Below, in pieces: positions 52,176 through 61,274 of a stretch of DNA of 64,000 nt. The position numbers were made by a program, and so were the translations under genes. Position 1 is the stretch's first letter. Each line of letters begins with the position of its first letter. The DNA is from JAFECT01 sp035551675. GTDB taxonomy: Bacteria > Pseudomonadota > Alphaproteobacteria > Caulobacterales > Caulobacteraceae. Below the pieces are notes generated by a model, which did not search any database, was not told the DNA's origin, and saw nothing but the letters and a program-made list of their open reading frames with translations. The stretch lies in assembly GCA_035551675.1 (NCBI GenBank), contig DASZMV010000037.1, positions 62,001 through 126,000 of the forward strand, in the 5' to 3' direction.

Positions 52176-52952
52176 ATGACGGACCCGCGGGCAGACCTGC
52201 GCACCGATCGCGATGGGCATGTCGCGGTAGTCGAGATCCGGCGCGGACCCAACAACTTCTTCGACGCCGCCCTGATCCAAGCCCTGGCCGAGACGTTCGA
52301 GGCGCTCGACGCCGATCCGGACGCGCGATGCATCCTGCTGTGCGCCGAGGGCAAAAATTTCTGCGCCGGCGCCGACTTCGGCAGCGGGGAAGGCGCGGGT
52401 CCGGATATCGAGCAGGCGCGACGCCTCTACCGCAACGCGGTGCGTCTGTTTCGGGCGAAGACGCCGGTGGTGGCCGCGGTGCAGGGCGCCGCGGTCGGCG
52501 GAGGTCTGGGCCTGGCGCTGGTGGCCGATTTCCGCGCGGCGACCGCGCAATCGCGCTTCACCGCCAATTTCAACCGCCTGGGCATCCATCCGGGCTTTGG
52601 CCTCAGCACGACCCTGCCGCGCCTGGTCGGGCCGCAGAAGGCGTCGTTGCTGTTCTTCACCGGCCGGCGCATCGGCGGTGACGAGGCCCTGGCCATCGGC
52701 CTCGTCGATCAGTTGGCGGCGGAGGACGCGCTGCGCCAAGACGCCCTGGCGTTTGCCCAGGAGATCGCTCTGTCCGCCCCCCTGGCCGTCGCCACCACCC
52801 GCGCGACGCTGCGCAATGGATTGGCGGACGCGGTCGAGGCCGCGGTCGAACGCGAACTGGCCGCCCAGGCACAGAGCTTCCGGTCCGAGGATTTCATCGA
52901 AGGCGTCAAGGCGATGACCGAACGACGCGCGCCGATGTTCACGGGGCGCTAG
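52176..52952 (+). CDS. Enoyl-CoA hydratase/isomerase (crotonase) family protein
   Basis: A 258-residue crotonase-fold protein. The oxyanion-hole segments EGKNFCAGADFG and VQGAAVGGGLGLALVADFRA are intact. Both catalytic Glu of classic enoyl-CoA hydratase seem absent: the usual FPE is NFNRLGIHPGFG, and the second Glu (ALELLLTG type) is SLLFFTGRRIGG. It may therefore catalyse another crotonase reaction, such as isomerisation or C-C bond cleavage, or depend on other residues. It lies one base after the ligase gene and abuts the dehydrogenase gene. Confidence 0.88.
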   Translation: MTDPRADLRTDRDGHVAVVEIRRGPNNFFDAALIQALAETFEALDADPDARCILLCAEGKNFCAGADFGSGEGAGPDIEQARRLYRNAVRLFRAKTPVVAAVQGAAVGGGLGLALVADFRAATAQSRFTANFNRLGIHPGFGLSTTLPRLVGPQKASLLFFTGRRIGGDEALAIGLVDQLAAEDALRQDALAFAQEIALSAPLAVATTRATLRNGLADAVEAAVERELAAQAQSFRSEDFIEGVKAMTERRAPMFTGR

Positions 52953-54095
52953 ATGCCGCAGATCGTGACGGCGGCGGTGATCGGCGCGGGCGCCATGGGG
53001 TCGGGCATCGCGGCGCTGCTGGCCAATGCGGGCGTCGCAACGACTTTGTTCGATATCGACGCCGAGCGCGCGCTTGCGGGGATCGAGCGGCAACGCAAGA
53101 GCGTCGCCGTGCACCATACCGCCGCGACTGTGCGTGTCGGTGCGGTGGTCACGGATCTGGCCCTCGTTGCGGACGCCGACTGGATCGTCGAAGCGGCGGC
53201 TGAACGTATCGAGATCAAGTGCGATCTGCTGGCGTCGGTGAACGCGGTGCGCAAGCCCGGGTCGATCGTGTCTTCCACCACCTCGACCTTCCTGCTCTCG
53301 CGCTTAACCGAAGGTATGCGACCGGAGGACGCGCGCGACGTCCTGATCACGCACTTCTTCAACCCGCCGCGCGTCCAGCGTCTGGTGGAGCTGGTGCGCA
53401 GCCCGGCGACCCGGCCCGACGCGTTGCAGACAATCACGCGCTTTATCACCGAGCGCCTGGACAAGCGGGTGGTCGAATGCAGCGACACGCCGGGGTTCAT
53501 CGCCAACCGCATCGGCACCTTCTGGCTGGCGGCGGCCTTGCACGAAGCGATCAACCTCGGCCTGACGGTCGAAGCCGCCGACGCCGTGCTCGGAGCGCCC
53601 GCCGGCGCACCGGTCGGGCCGTTCGCCTTTGCCGACTATGTGGGGATCGACCTCTTGCCATCGGCGTGGGGCAGTATGGCCGACGCCTTGCCGAAGACCG
53701 ATGCGGCGCAGGCGTATCTTGCCGTGCCGCCGATTATCGCGCGCATGATTGCGGAAGGACGCCATGGCCGCAAGACCAACCAAGGCTTCATGCGCCGCCG
53801 CGCGGACAGCGGCTTCGACGTGATGGACCTGGCGAGCGGCGCCTATCGGCCGAAACATGGCGCCGCCGACTTCGACGGCGATCTCGCGCATCTGATGCAA
53901 GGCGACAGTCTCGAGGCGCGTTATGCGCGGACAGTTCTGGGCGGTGTATTGGCCTATGCCTGCGCTCTGGTTCCCGGCGTCGCCGCCACGCCGGACCTTG
54001 TCGATATCGCCATGCGCGACGGCTACGGCTGGAATCTCGGTCCGTTCGAGTTGCGCGAGCGGCTGGACACGGCGTTGAATACCGCGCCCGCCTGA
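52953..54095 (+). CDS. 3-hydroxyacyl-CoA dehydrogenase
   Basis: A 380-residue NAD-dependent enzyme. VIGAGAMGSGIAALLANAGV is the Rossmann motif, LITHFFNPPRVQRLVELVRS carries the catalytic His, and CSDTPGFIANRIGTFWLAAA the linker Asn/Arg segment. The C-terminal helical domain is longer than in the 290-residue forms (FRxR-like GRKTNQGFMRR). It oxidises a 3-hydroxyacyl-CoA. It ends the plus-strand operon and meets the DUF2332 gene head-on with only 4 bases between stops; no terminator hairpin was seen. Confidence 0.9.
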   Translation: MPQIVTAAVIGAGAMGSGIAALLANAGVATTLFDIDAERALAGIERQRKSVAVHHTAATVRVGAVVTDLALVADADWIVEAAAERIEIKCDLLASVNAVRKPGSIVSSTTSTFLLSRLTEGMRPEDARDVLITHFFNPPRVQRLVELVRSPATRPDALQTITRFITERLDKRVVECSDTPGFIANRIGTFWLAAALHEAINLGLTVEAADAVLGAPAGAPVGPFAFADYVGIDLLPSAWGSMADALPKTDAAQAYLAVPPIIARMIAEGRHGRKTNQGFMRRRADSGFDVMDLASGAYRPKHGAADFDGDLAHLMQGDSLEARYARTVLGGVLAYACALVPGVAATPDLVDIAMRDGYGWNLGPFELRERLDTALNTAPA

Positions 54096-54099
54096 AACT

Positions 54100-55173
54100 T
54101 CAGACCAGCCATTCGATCCGGGTCTTGTTCACCACGCGTCCGAGCAGGCGCGTCTCGCTCTTGCCGCCGCGATAGACGGTGTGGACGATCTCGCTGACGC
54201 TGCCTTCGCTGTCGTCAGTATAGACGTGGTCGCCGTTGGCTTCGATGCCGACGCGGTGAATTTCGCGCACGACGCTGAGTTCGCGCAACATGGCGGAAAA
54301 GGACTCCTGCGCCGCCGGCGGCCACTGGTAGAGACAGCGCGAGTGAAAGACGCAGACCGGTCCTTCGATCTTGGACAGCGCCGGCGGCAGGGTCTGCATG
54401 GCGTCGCCGGCGACGACTTCCAGTGGCGTGCGGGCGCGATAATCCAGGGCGCGTTTCAGCTCCTGGAACTTGTCCACCTGGTCGGACACCGAGCAGGCCA
54501 GAATCCAGCGCCGCGCGTCCGGGTTCTCCACCGCAACCGGATTCAGGTCGAGGCCCACGCGTGAGGCGATTTTCGGCAGACGCTGCGGCCGCGCTGGCGC
54601 ATCGCCCAGGAAGCGGAAGGACGACACCACCACCTCCGCGTCGGGCGCGCCCAGCCGGGTCCCGTCGTCGAACGCATAGGCGTAGCGGTCGAACAGGGTG
54701 AGCAGGCCTGCGCTGCAGCCGACCTCAATGATGGAGAGCGGCTCGCCCGCCGTCTTGGCGACCTCGTTTATCGCGAACAGCATCTGGGCGGCGCGGTCCG
54801 TGTTGGTGGTCTGCAGGGTGCGCGTGTGCAGGATGTCGACGATTTCGTCGCGGTGCGCGCTGCAGAAGGCTTTGAAGGCCTCCGTCGAAGCTTCAGGCGG
54901 CAGCGGCTCGGCGGTGATCGAGGGGAAGTATTTCGCCAGCGGATCCGACGGATCGCCCAGCAGCAGATAGTGCACCGCGCTCAACAGCATGCGCGCGCTG
55001 AGTTGATCAGGCTGGGCCTCGTCGGCCAGGGCGAACAATTCGTCGTTCTCGGCGATGAGCCGGTGCAGGAAGGAGAACAGCGGCGCCATGCGACGTCGGC
55101 GCTCGCTCCATTGCAAGATGCCGGCACGCTCGCGCATCAAGGGCACGAAGTTCACTTGAGCATGCTCGGCCAT
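54100..55173 (-). CDS. DUF2332-family protein
   Basis: A 357-residue protein with the DUF2332 pattern: ARMLLSAVHYLLLGDPSDPL, AKYFPSITAEPLP and IIEVGCSAGLLTLFDRYAYA. The last resembles a SAM-binding motif I (EVGCSAG), and VGLDLNPVAVENPDARRWIL follows, so a methyltransferase-like fold is plausible though no activity is established. VCVFHSRCLYQWPPAAQESF is well conserved. It is the last gene of a six-gene minus-strand run, 15 bases after the IlvD/Edd dehydratase. Confidence 0.82.
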   Translation of the reverse strand: MAEHAQVNFVPLMRERAGILQWSERRRRMAPLFSFLHRLIAENDELFALADEAQPDQLSARMLLSAVHYLLLGDPSDPLAKYFPSITAEPLPPEASTEAFKAFCSAHRDEIVDILHTRTLQTTNTDRAAQMLFAINEVAKTAGEPLSIIEVGCSAGLLTLFDRYAYAFDDGTRLGAPDAEVVVSSFRFLGDAPARPQRLPKIASRVGLDLNPVAVENPDARRWILACSVSDQVDKFQELKRALDYRARTPLEVVAGDAMQTLPPALSKIEGPVCVFHSRCLYQWPPAAQESFSAMLRELSVVREIHRVGIEANGDHVYTDDSEGSVSEIVHTVYRGGKSETRLLGRVVNKTRIEWLV

Positions 55174-55188
55174 GGTCTGGTCTCCAAA

Positions 55189-56919
55189 TCAAAAGATCGC
55201 GGGCTCTTCCACCGGGGCGCCGTGATCGGTTTTCAGGAAGTCGAAGTCGCAACCCTTGTCCGCCTGTTCGATGTGGCGGCTGAAGACGTAGCCGTAGCCG
55301 CGCTCGAACCGCGGCGGCGGCTGGGTCCAGGCGGCGCGGCGTGCGGCCAAGTCCTCGTCGGTGAGTTCGACGCGCAGGCTGCGCGCCTCAACGTCGATGC
55401 TGATGATGTCGCCGGTGCGTATCAGCGCCAGCGGACCGCCAATGAAGGATTCCGGGGCCACGTGCAGGACGCAGGCGCCGTAGCTGGTGCCGCTCATCCG
55501 CGCATCGGATAGGCGCAGCATGTCGCGATGCCCCTCGCGCAACAGCTTTTTCGGCATCGGCAACATGCCCCACTCGGGCATGCCTGGACCGCCCTGGGGG
55601 CCGGCGTTGCGCAGCACCAGCACGTGGTCAGCGGTGACCTTGAGGGCTTCGTCGTCGACGGCGGCCTTCAGCGCGGCGTAATCGTCGAACACCAGGGCCG
55701 GCCCCGAGTGCTTGCGGAAGCGTTGGTCCATGGCGGCGGGCTTGATCACGCAGCCGTCGGGCGCGAGGTTGCCCTTCAGCACCGCCAGCGAGCCTTCGCT
55801 GTAGATCGGATCGTTGAGCGGGCGAATGACGTCGGGGTCGTAGACCTCGGCGCCTTCGATGTTCTCGCCGATCGTCTTGCCGGTGACGGTCAGGCAGTCG
55901 AGATCGAGGAATTCGCGAATGACGTTCAACAATGCCCGCAAACCGCCGGCGTAGTAGAAATCCTCCATCAGATAGGTCTGGCCCACCGGACGCACGTTGC
56001 AGATCACCGGCACCTTGCGACTGAACCGCTCGAAGTCGTCGAGGCCCACGTCGAAGCCCGCGCGCCGCGCCATGGCGATCAGGTGGATGATGGCGTTGGA
56101 GGAACAGCCCGACGCCATGGCCGAGGCGATGGCGTTCTCGAACGAGGCGCGGGTGAGGATGCGGCTGGGTCGCAAATCCTCGGCCACCATCTCCACGATC
56201 CGCCGTCCTGACTCGGAACACAGGCGGATGTGGTTGGAGTCTGCCGCCGGGATCGACGACCCGCCGGGCAGGGTCATGCCCACGACCTCGGCGATCGCGG
56301 TCATGGTCGAGGCCGTCCCCATGACCATGCAGGTTCCGTAGGACCGCGCGATGCCCTGTTCGACACCGCGCCAGTCCTGCTCGGTGATCTTGCCCGCGCG
56401 CAGCTCGTCCCAGTACTTCCAGCTGTCCGAGCCCGAGCCCAGCACCTTGCCATGCCAGTTGCCGCGCAGCATCGGCCCCGCAGGCACAAAAATGCACGGC
56501 AAGTCCATGCTGATGGCGCCGAGCAGCAGGCCGGGCGTGGTCTTGTCGCACCCGCCCATCAGCACCGCGCCGTCGACGGGGTGAGAGCGCAACAGCTCCT
56601 CCGTCTCCATGGCCAGCATGTTACGGTACATCATCGGCGTCGGCTTCATCAGCGATTCCGACAGCGACAGCGCCGGCAGTTCTACCGGGAAGCCGCCCGC
56701 CATGAGGATCCCGCGTTTCACGTCCTCCACGCGTGTCTTGAAGTGCACGTGACACGGTTGCAGGTCAGACCAGGTGTTCAGGATGGCGATCACCGGCCGC
56801 CCCTGAAACTCCTCCGGCGCGTAACCCATCTGCATGGCGCGCGAACGGTGGCCGAACGAGCGCAGATCGGCAGGACCGAACCAACGGGCGGAGCGCAGCG
56901 GCTTTTTGGCTTCGCTCAT
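55189..56919 (-). CDS. IlvD/Edd-family sugar-acid dehydratase
   Basis: A 576-residue Fe-S dehydratase. Cluster Cys residues lie in DLQPCHVHF, LMGGCDKTTPG and SYGTCMVMGTASTM; GGSSIPAADSNHIRLCSESG and SDARMSGTSYGACVLHVAPE are family signatures. It resembles L-arabonate/D-xylonate dehydratases more than IlvD of valine synthesis. These enzymes convert sugar acids to 2-keto-3-deoxy acids. Its neighbours are a 2-hydroxyacid dehydrogenase (4-base overlap) and a TPP enzyme, which fits a non-phosphorylated sugar-acid route. Confidence 0.9.
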   Translation of the reverse strand: MSEAKKPLRSARWFGPADLRSFGHRSRAMQMGYAPEEFQGRPVIAILNTWSDLQPCHVHFKTRVEDVKRGILMAGGFPVELPALSLSESLMKPTPMMYRNMLAMETEELLRSHPVDGAVLMGGCDKTTPGLLLGAISMDLPCIFVPAGPMLRGNWHGKVLGSGSDSWKYWDELRAGKITEQDWRGVEQGIARSYGTCMVMGTASTMTAIAEVVGMTLPGGSSIPAADSNHIRLCSESGRRIVEMVAEDLRPSRILTRASFENAIASAMASGCSSNAIIHLIAMARRAGFDVGLDDFERFSRKVPVICNVRPVGQTYLMEDFYYAGGLRALLNVIREFLDLDCLTVTGKTIGENIEGAEVYDPDVIRPLNDPIYSEGSLAVLKGNLAPDGCVIKPAAMDQRFRKHSGPALVFDDYAALKAAVDDEALKVTADHVLVLRNAGPQGGPGMPEWGMLPMPKKLLREGHRDMLRLSDARMSGTSYGACVLHVAPESFIGGPLALIRTGDIISIDVEARSLRVELTDEDLAARRAAWTQPPPRFERGYGYVFSRHIEQADKGCDFDFLKTDHGAPVEEPAIF

Positions 56920-57920
56920 CGCTGTGTCTCGCGCGGCCAGGGCGTTTCGGGGACCGGCGTCAACGGTCCGTTGCCGGCGAACCAGGACTCCAGGTTCTCG
57001 ATTACGAGCTGACCCATCGCGGCGCGCGTGACGGCGGACGCCGACGCGATATGGGGCAGGACTACGATGTCGTCGTTGTCGAGCAGGGCTTGCGCGACAT
57101 TGGGCTCGTCCTCGAACACGTCGAGCCCGGCGGTCAGGATCGTATGATCGGCGAGTGCTGCGATCAGCGCCGTCTCGTCTACTACCGAACCACGACTGAT
57201 ATTGATCAGTACGCCCTTGGGACCGAGCGCTTTCAGCACCGCGGCGTCGATCAGATGGTGCGTGCCGGCGCCGCCGGGCGTCGCGACGATCAGGGTATCG
57301 ACAGCTTGCGCGAGCGTCAGGAGGCTCGCGTGGTGCGGAACATCGACGTCCGCCTGGCGGGTGCGGCCGTGGTAGGCCACGGCGATCTTCGAAGCCTGCA
57401 GCCGGCGCGCGATCGCCTTACCGATACGGCCGAGCCCGACGATGCCCACGCTGCGTCCGCGTAACGATGCGTCAGAGAGAGGATAGTTCCCTTCGCGCCA
57501 CTTGCCGGCGCGCACGAACCGATCCGCCTGGGGAATGTGTCTGAGCGTCGCGATCAGCAGTCCCAGCGCCATATCGGCGACTTCCTCGGTGAGGACGTCG
57601 GCGGCGTAGGTTACGGTGATCCCGCGCCGTTTCGCGGTCGCCATGTCGATCTGGTCGTAGCCGACGCCGAAGGCGCAGACGATCTCGACGTTGGGAAGTT
57701 TTTGCAAAAGCGCCTCATCCACCGCGAGTGCGCCGAAGGTCACGACGCCGCGGATGGCCGCACTGTGTTCGGCCAGGAAGGCGTCCGGGTCGCGGGCCGT
57801 CCACAGGCGCCGGAAGACCAGCCGGCCATCGGGCGCGTTCTCGAGCACGGGCAGCCGGCCCATCACCAGAATCTCGGCGGGTCCGGACGTTGCGACGTGA
57901 TCCTGGACGTTCTCGGCCAT
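56916..57920 (-). CDS. D-isomer-specific 2-hydroxyacid dehydrogenase
   Basis: A 334-residue enzyme. SVGIVGLGRIGKAIARRLQA is the NAD(P) fold, INISRGSVVDETALIAALAD holds the catalytic Arg, DVFEDEP the Glu and VVLPHIASAS the His. It reduces a 2-keto acid such as glyoxylate or hydroxypyruvate, or oxidises the hydroxy acid. The N-terminus (MAENVQDHVATSGPAEILVM) is somewhat long and a later start is possible. It lies 10 bases after the TPP gene and overlaps the dehydratase. Confidence 0.92.
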   Translation of the reverse strand: MAENVQDHVATSGPAEILVMGRLPVLENAPDGRLVFRRLWTARDPDAFLAEHSAAIRGVVTFGALAVDEALLQKLPNVEIVCAFGVGYDQIDMATAKRRGITVTYAADVLTEEVADMALGLLIATLRHIPQADRFVRAGKWREGNYPLSDASLRGRSVGIVGLGRIGKAIARRLQASKIAVAYHGRTRQADVDVPHHASLLTLAQAVDTLIVATPGGAGTHHLIDAAVLKALGPKGVLINISRGSVVDETALIAALADHTILTAGLDVFEDEPNVAQALLDNDDIVVLPHIASASAVTRAAMGQLVIENLESWFAGNGPLTPVPETPWPRETQR

Positions 57921-57930
57921 GACGATGCGC

Positions 57931-59583
57931 CTATTCGTCCTCCGAGATGCGGGACGGGTCGAGCTTCACGTCGATCAGCAACGGCGCCTTGCGGTTCTTG
58001 ATGGCGTCGGCGGCCTTGGCCCAGTCCGCGTCGCAGCGGACGGTCACGCCCTGGCCGCCGAGGGAGATGGCCACGTCGGCGAATTCCGGCCAGTCGAACA
58101 GGCTGGGGGCGGGGTCGCGCTGCTTGCGCTCGAACTTGATGTGTTCGGCGCCGTAGGCGGAATCGTTGGCGACCACCACGATCAGGTCGAGCTTGGCGCG
58201 AACCGCGGTGTTGAACTCCGTCAGGCCGCCGTTCATGAACGCGCCGTCGCCCACCGTCGCAACCACCGGTCGCCCTCGCATTGCGGCCGCCGCACCGATG
58301 GCGTGGGAGACTCCGAGACCGATCGACCCGAAATCCAGCGCCGGCACGAAAGAGCCCGGTCCGTCCACCCGGATCACTGGCCAGATCCGGCGGGTGATCC
58401 GCCCGCCGTCGGTCGCGAGCACGCGGCCCTGCGGCAATATTTCTTCGAGGCGCACGAGCGCGTGGCGATAGTCCACCGTCCCGTTGTCATAGTCCGCGTC
58501 GGGGCCGGTCTCGAAGCGATAGGTTTCCAGCTTGTGCTTCAGCTCGTCGGTATAGCCGCCCGAGGGCGGGATCTCCGCCTCGTCGAGCCAGTGCACAATC
58601 AGGTCGGCGACGCCGCCGGGGTCGCCCACCACGCCGACGTCGGGCAGAACGTTCTTGCCGATTTCCTCGGGCTCCTGGTTGATCTGGATAATCCGGCGGC
58701 CCTTGACGAAGGCGCCCAGGGAACTGGTGGCCTTGGTGATGCTGGCGCCGAAAAAGATCAGGCAGTCGCTGGCCAGGATGGTCTCCACCGCCGGGTCAGT
58801 CGATTCGACGCCGCAGATGCCGAGGTCGTAGTCTTCGCCGCGGAACAGGTCCTTGGCCTTCAAGGTCACCGCCATGGGCGCCTCGATGCGCTTGGCGAGG
58901 CGCAGGATCGACGCGCGCGCGTCGGGTGAGCAAGCGCCCCGGCCGGCCACGATCACCGGGCGCTTGGCGGCGGCGATCATGCCGACGGCGTTGTCCAGGT
59001 CGTCGCTGGCCTGCACCACCGCGCGTCCTTCGGGAATGTGCACGCGCACGGGTTTGTATTCGATATCGACCCAGTCGAAGTCGACCGGCGCGTTCAGCAC
59101 GACCGGGCGCCGCTCCAGGATCGCGCGCCGCATGGCCATGGCGGTGTCGGCAACCGCCGTGCGCGGCGAGCGGATCTGTTCGAAGCCCGCGCCGACGACC
59201 ATGGCCAGTTCGCGCTGGGGCGCCTTCTGCAGGCTGAGACGATCCTCGGCCTTTACGTCGCCGCAGATCAGCAGCATCGGCGTTGACGCCTTCACGCCCT
59301 GCAGCAGAGCCGTGACGGTGTTCACCATGCCCGGGCCGTGGGTGACGCTGGCGACGCCCAGCTTCTTGCCGAGGTCGACGGTGGAATAGCCCAGCGCCAT
59401 CAGGGCGGCGCCTACCTCGTGCGCGGCCGCGATGAACTCTCCGCCGCAGTCGCGGATGAAGCTGTCGCACATGAACATGTTGCCGTCGCCCATCAGGCCG
59501 AAGATGGTCTCGACGCCGTTGTCGCGGAGGCAGCGCGCGATGGCTTCATGCACCTTCATGGTCCCGTCCGCCGCTTCGCTCAT
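57931..59583 (-). CDS. TPP-dependent enzyme, paralogue of the one at 41767
   Basis: A 550-residue TPP enzyme, the same length as its paralogue. The catalytic Glu lies in AAAHEVGAALMALGY and the TPP motif is VGDGAFMNGGLTEF closed by VANDSAYGAE. Identity to 41767 is obvious by eye through all three domains (SVTHGP, LLICGD, VLNAPVDFDW). It is preceded by a cupin gene, as the paralogue is, 3 bases upstream. The reaction is unassigned; a 2-keto-acid decarboxylase or carboligase is likely. It sits in an operon with sugar-acid enzymes. Confidence 0.9.
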   Translation of the reverse strand: MSEAADGTMKVHEAIARCLRDNGVETIFGLMGDGNMFMCDSFIRDCGGEFIAAAHEVGAALMALGYSTVDLGKKLGVASVTHGPGMVNTVTALLQGVKASTPMLLICGDVKAEDRLSLQKAPQRELAMVVGAGFEQIRSPRTAVADTAMAMRRAILERRPVVLNAPVDFDWVDIEYKPVRVHIPEGRAVVQASDDLDNAVGMIAAAKRPVIVAGRGACSPDARASILRLAKRIEAPMAVTLKAKDLFRGEDYDLGICGVESTDPAVETILASDCLIFFGASITKATSSLGAFVKGRRIIQINQEPEEIGKNVLPDVGVVGDPGGVADLIVHWLDEAEIPPSGGYTDELKHKLETYRFETGPDADYDNGTVDYRHALVRLEEILPQGRVLATDGGRITRRIWPVIRVDGPGSFVPALDFGSIGLGVSHAIGAAAAMRGRPVVATVGDGAFMNGGLTEFNTAVRAKLDLIVVVANDSAYGAEHIKFERKQRDPAPSLFDWPEFADVAISLGGQGVTVRCDADWAKAADAIKNRKAPLLIDVKLDPSRISEDE

Positions 59584-59586
59584 GAT

Positions 59587-60480
59587 TCAGTCGCGCCTCG
59601 GAAAATCGACGACGAAGACTTCGAGGCCGCCCTCACCGGCCAGGGTGCCCTCTTCGCCGCGCGGACAATAGGCGGTGGTGATTTCGGGACGCATACGGTT
59701 TTCCGCCACCAGGCCCGGTTCGAGCGCCCAGCATAGCTGTGCGCGATCCGCCGACAGGGCGTAGGCGCCGCCCGACAGGCGCAGCATTGAAATTCGGGTG
59801 TCGCCATTGGGTCCTGGCTGGTCGAAGAACGCGCCGAGACGCTTCATCTGCACGCCCGGCGATACGTCGAACCAAGGAAAGGCCTTGGGTTTCATCAGGA
59901 TGACCGCATCGTATCCGGGTGGCGGCGGCGTAGGCAAAGCTTTGCCCGTATGCATGAGGTACTGCTCCTCGTAGATCGCCTCCACGCCGTCGCGCACGCG
60001 GCTGCCGCCGGTGGCCGGATCGGTCTCGAAGTACCGGCCGTCCTTGATGGTTCCGCGCGCTTTCAGGCGCTCGATCGCTTCGGCGCGATAGCCTTCCCAC
60101 ACCGGGCCCTTCTGGTGTTCTCCGTCGAAGCCGTACTGGATCACCATGCTGGTGCATGCTTCCTTGTGCTGTGGCCCGTAGTAGGCCATGCGCGGGAAAT
60201 AGCCGATCTCGCCTTCGCCGATGTCCTGTCCCGGCGCGTAGTTCGACTGCCCCTGAGCGATGAACTTTACCTGGGCGAAGGTGTGCCGGTGGCGCGGAGT
60301 CTCGAAGGCCGCGTCGCCAGAATAGATGAACTCGTTACGCACGAAGACGAAGTTGAGACCGTCCGGCGCTTCTTCGGTGAAGAGGCGTTGGCTCGGATAG
60401 CTGCCCTTGCGTGACGAGCGGCCGTCGGCGTTCCAGTCGAAGGGGGCGACATCAGCTGCGCTGATCACTTTCATCGTCAC
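59587..60480 (-). CDS. Cupin-domain protein, paralogue of the one at 40815
   Basis: A 297-residue protein with the cupin motif TPRHRHTFAQVKFIAQG and GEIGYFPRMAYYGPQ. The match to 40815 extends from the N-terminal region (SQRLFTEEAPDGLNFVFV) through the C-terminal half (KAFPWFDVSPGVQMKRLGAF). Position 3 of the His cluster is Arg here (HRH) versus His there (HHH). Gene order is cupin then TPP enzyme, as in the other module. Function is unknown. A 91-bp gap separates it from the isochorismatase-like gene upstream. Confidence 0.8.
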   Translation of the reverse strand: MTMKVISAADVAPFDWNADGRSSRKGSYPSQRLFTEEAPDGLNFVFVRNEFIYSGDAAFETPRHRHTFAQVKFIAQGQSNYAPGQDIGEGEIGYFPRMAYYGPQHKEACTSMVIQYGFDGEHQKGPVWEGYRAEAIERLKARGTIKDGRYFETDPATGGSRVRDGVEAIYEEQYLMHTGKALPTPPPPGYDAVILMKPKAFPWFDVSPGVQMKRLGAFFDQPGPNGDTRISMLRLSGGAYALSADRAQLCWALEPGLVAENRMRPEITTAYCPRGEEGTLAGEGGLEVFVVDFPRRD

Positions 60481-60571
60481 GGTCCCGATTGAACGATCTC
60501 ACCGGCGAGATGGCGGGGACAAAATAGGAAGGCTCGAGCGGTCGGCGGCAACGGCTCAGGCGTCACCTGCA

Positions 60572-61135
60572 TCAGGCGTGAACGGCCTGCAGAGCATTCA
60601 AAACGTCCTGGGTCGAGCCGCGCTCGCCGAGCCGTGGGAAAACCTTCTCCACGCTGTGGTCGAACGCTTCCTGCCGGGCGTCCGTGGTGGCGTCGAGCGG
60701 GAAGGTGACGTTGAAGCCCAGCTCATAGGCCTGCCGCCCGGTGGACTCGACGGCGCTGCTGGTGGAGACGCCGGTCAGCACCACCTGGGTCACGCCCAGC
60801 GCGCGCAGCTTGGCTTCCAGTTCGGTACGGGCAAAGGCGCCGGAACTCTTCTTGCGGATCAGGATGTCGCCAGGCTGATGGTCGAGATTCGGAACCAGGT
60901 CCGCGAAGTCGGCGGGGCGATTGGGCGTGCCGCGCGCCTGCTCGGTGCGGCCCGGAGGCGTATCGTCCACGGTCACCAGCACCACCGGCAGGCACTTGGC
61001 GCGAAAGGCGCGCGCCAGCTCGTTCGAGCGGGCGACCATGTCGGCCATGGGGTGGAGCAGGGGGTATCCTGCGATGCCCTTCTGCAGGTCCAGAACGATC
61101 AGGGCGGTCTTCGGGTCGAGCGTGGTCACGGGCAT
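60572..61135 (-). CDS. Isochorismatase-family hydrolase lacking the usual Cys
   Basis: A 187-residue protein starting at ATG 61135 behind AGGAGAGGAT. The longer frame upstream is not supported by a ribosome site. It has IVLDLQKGIAGYP with the catalytic Asp, ILIRKKSSGAF with the Lys, and GVSTSSAVESTGRQAYELGF. In most cysteine hydrolases of this family the last motif carries the nucleophile Cys (GVxTxxCV); here that position is Ala. So it may work like isochorismatases without a Cys, or be a non-classical member. It leads the minus-strand operon. Confidence 0.87.
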   Translation of the reverse strand: MPVTTLDPKTALIVLDLQKGIAGYPLLHPMADMVARSNELARAFRAKCLPVVLVTVDDTPPGRTEQARGTPNRPADFADLVPNLDHQPGDILIRKKSSGAFARTELEAKLRALGVTQVVLTGVSTSSAVESTGRQAYELGFNVTFPLDATTDARQEAFDHSVEKVFPRLGERGSTQDVLNALQAVHA

Positions 61136-61274
61136 CTTCGATCCTCTCCTTGGGTCCGGAAACTTCGGCGGGCGATCCGTGAGGACCGCGCAAGTCAGCG
61201 CGCCGCGTTCTCTGGTCTGCGTTGGCTCTAGTGATAGGCGGTCCGTCAGGCCGGCGTCAACGAAATTACGGCTA

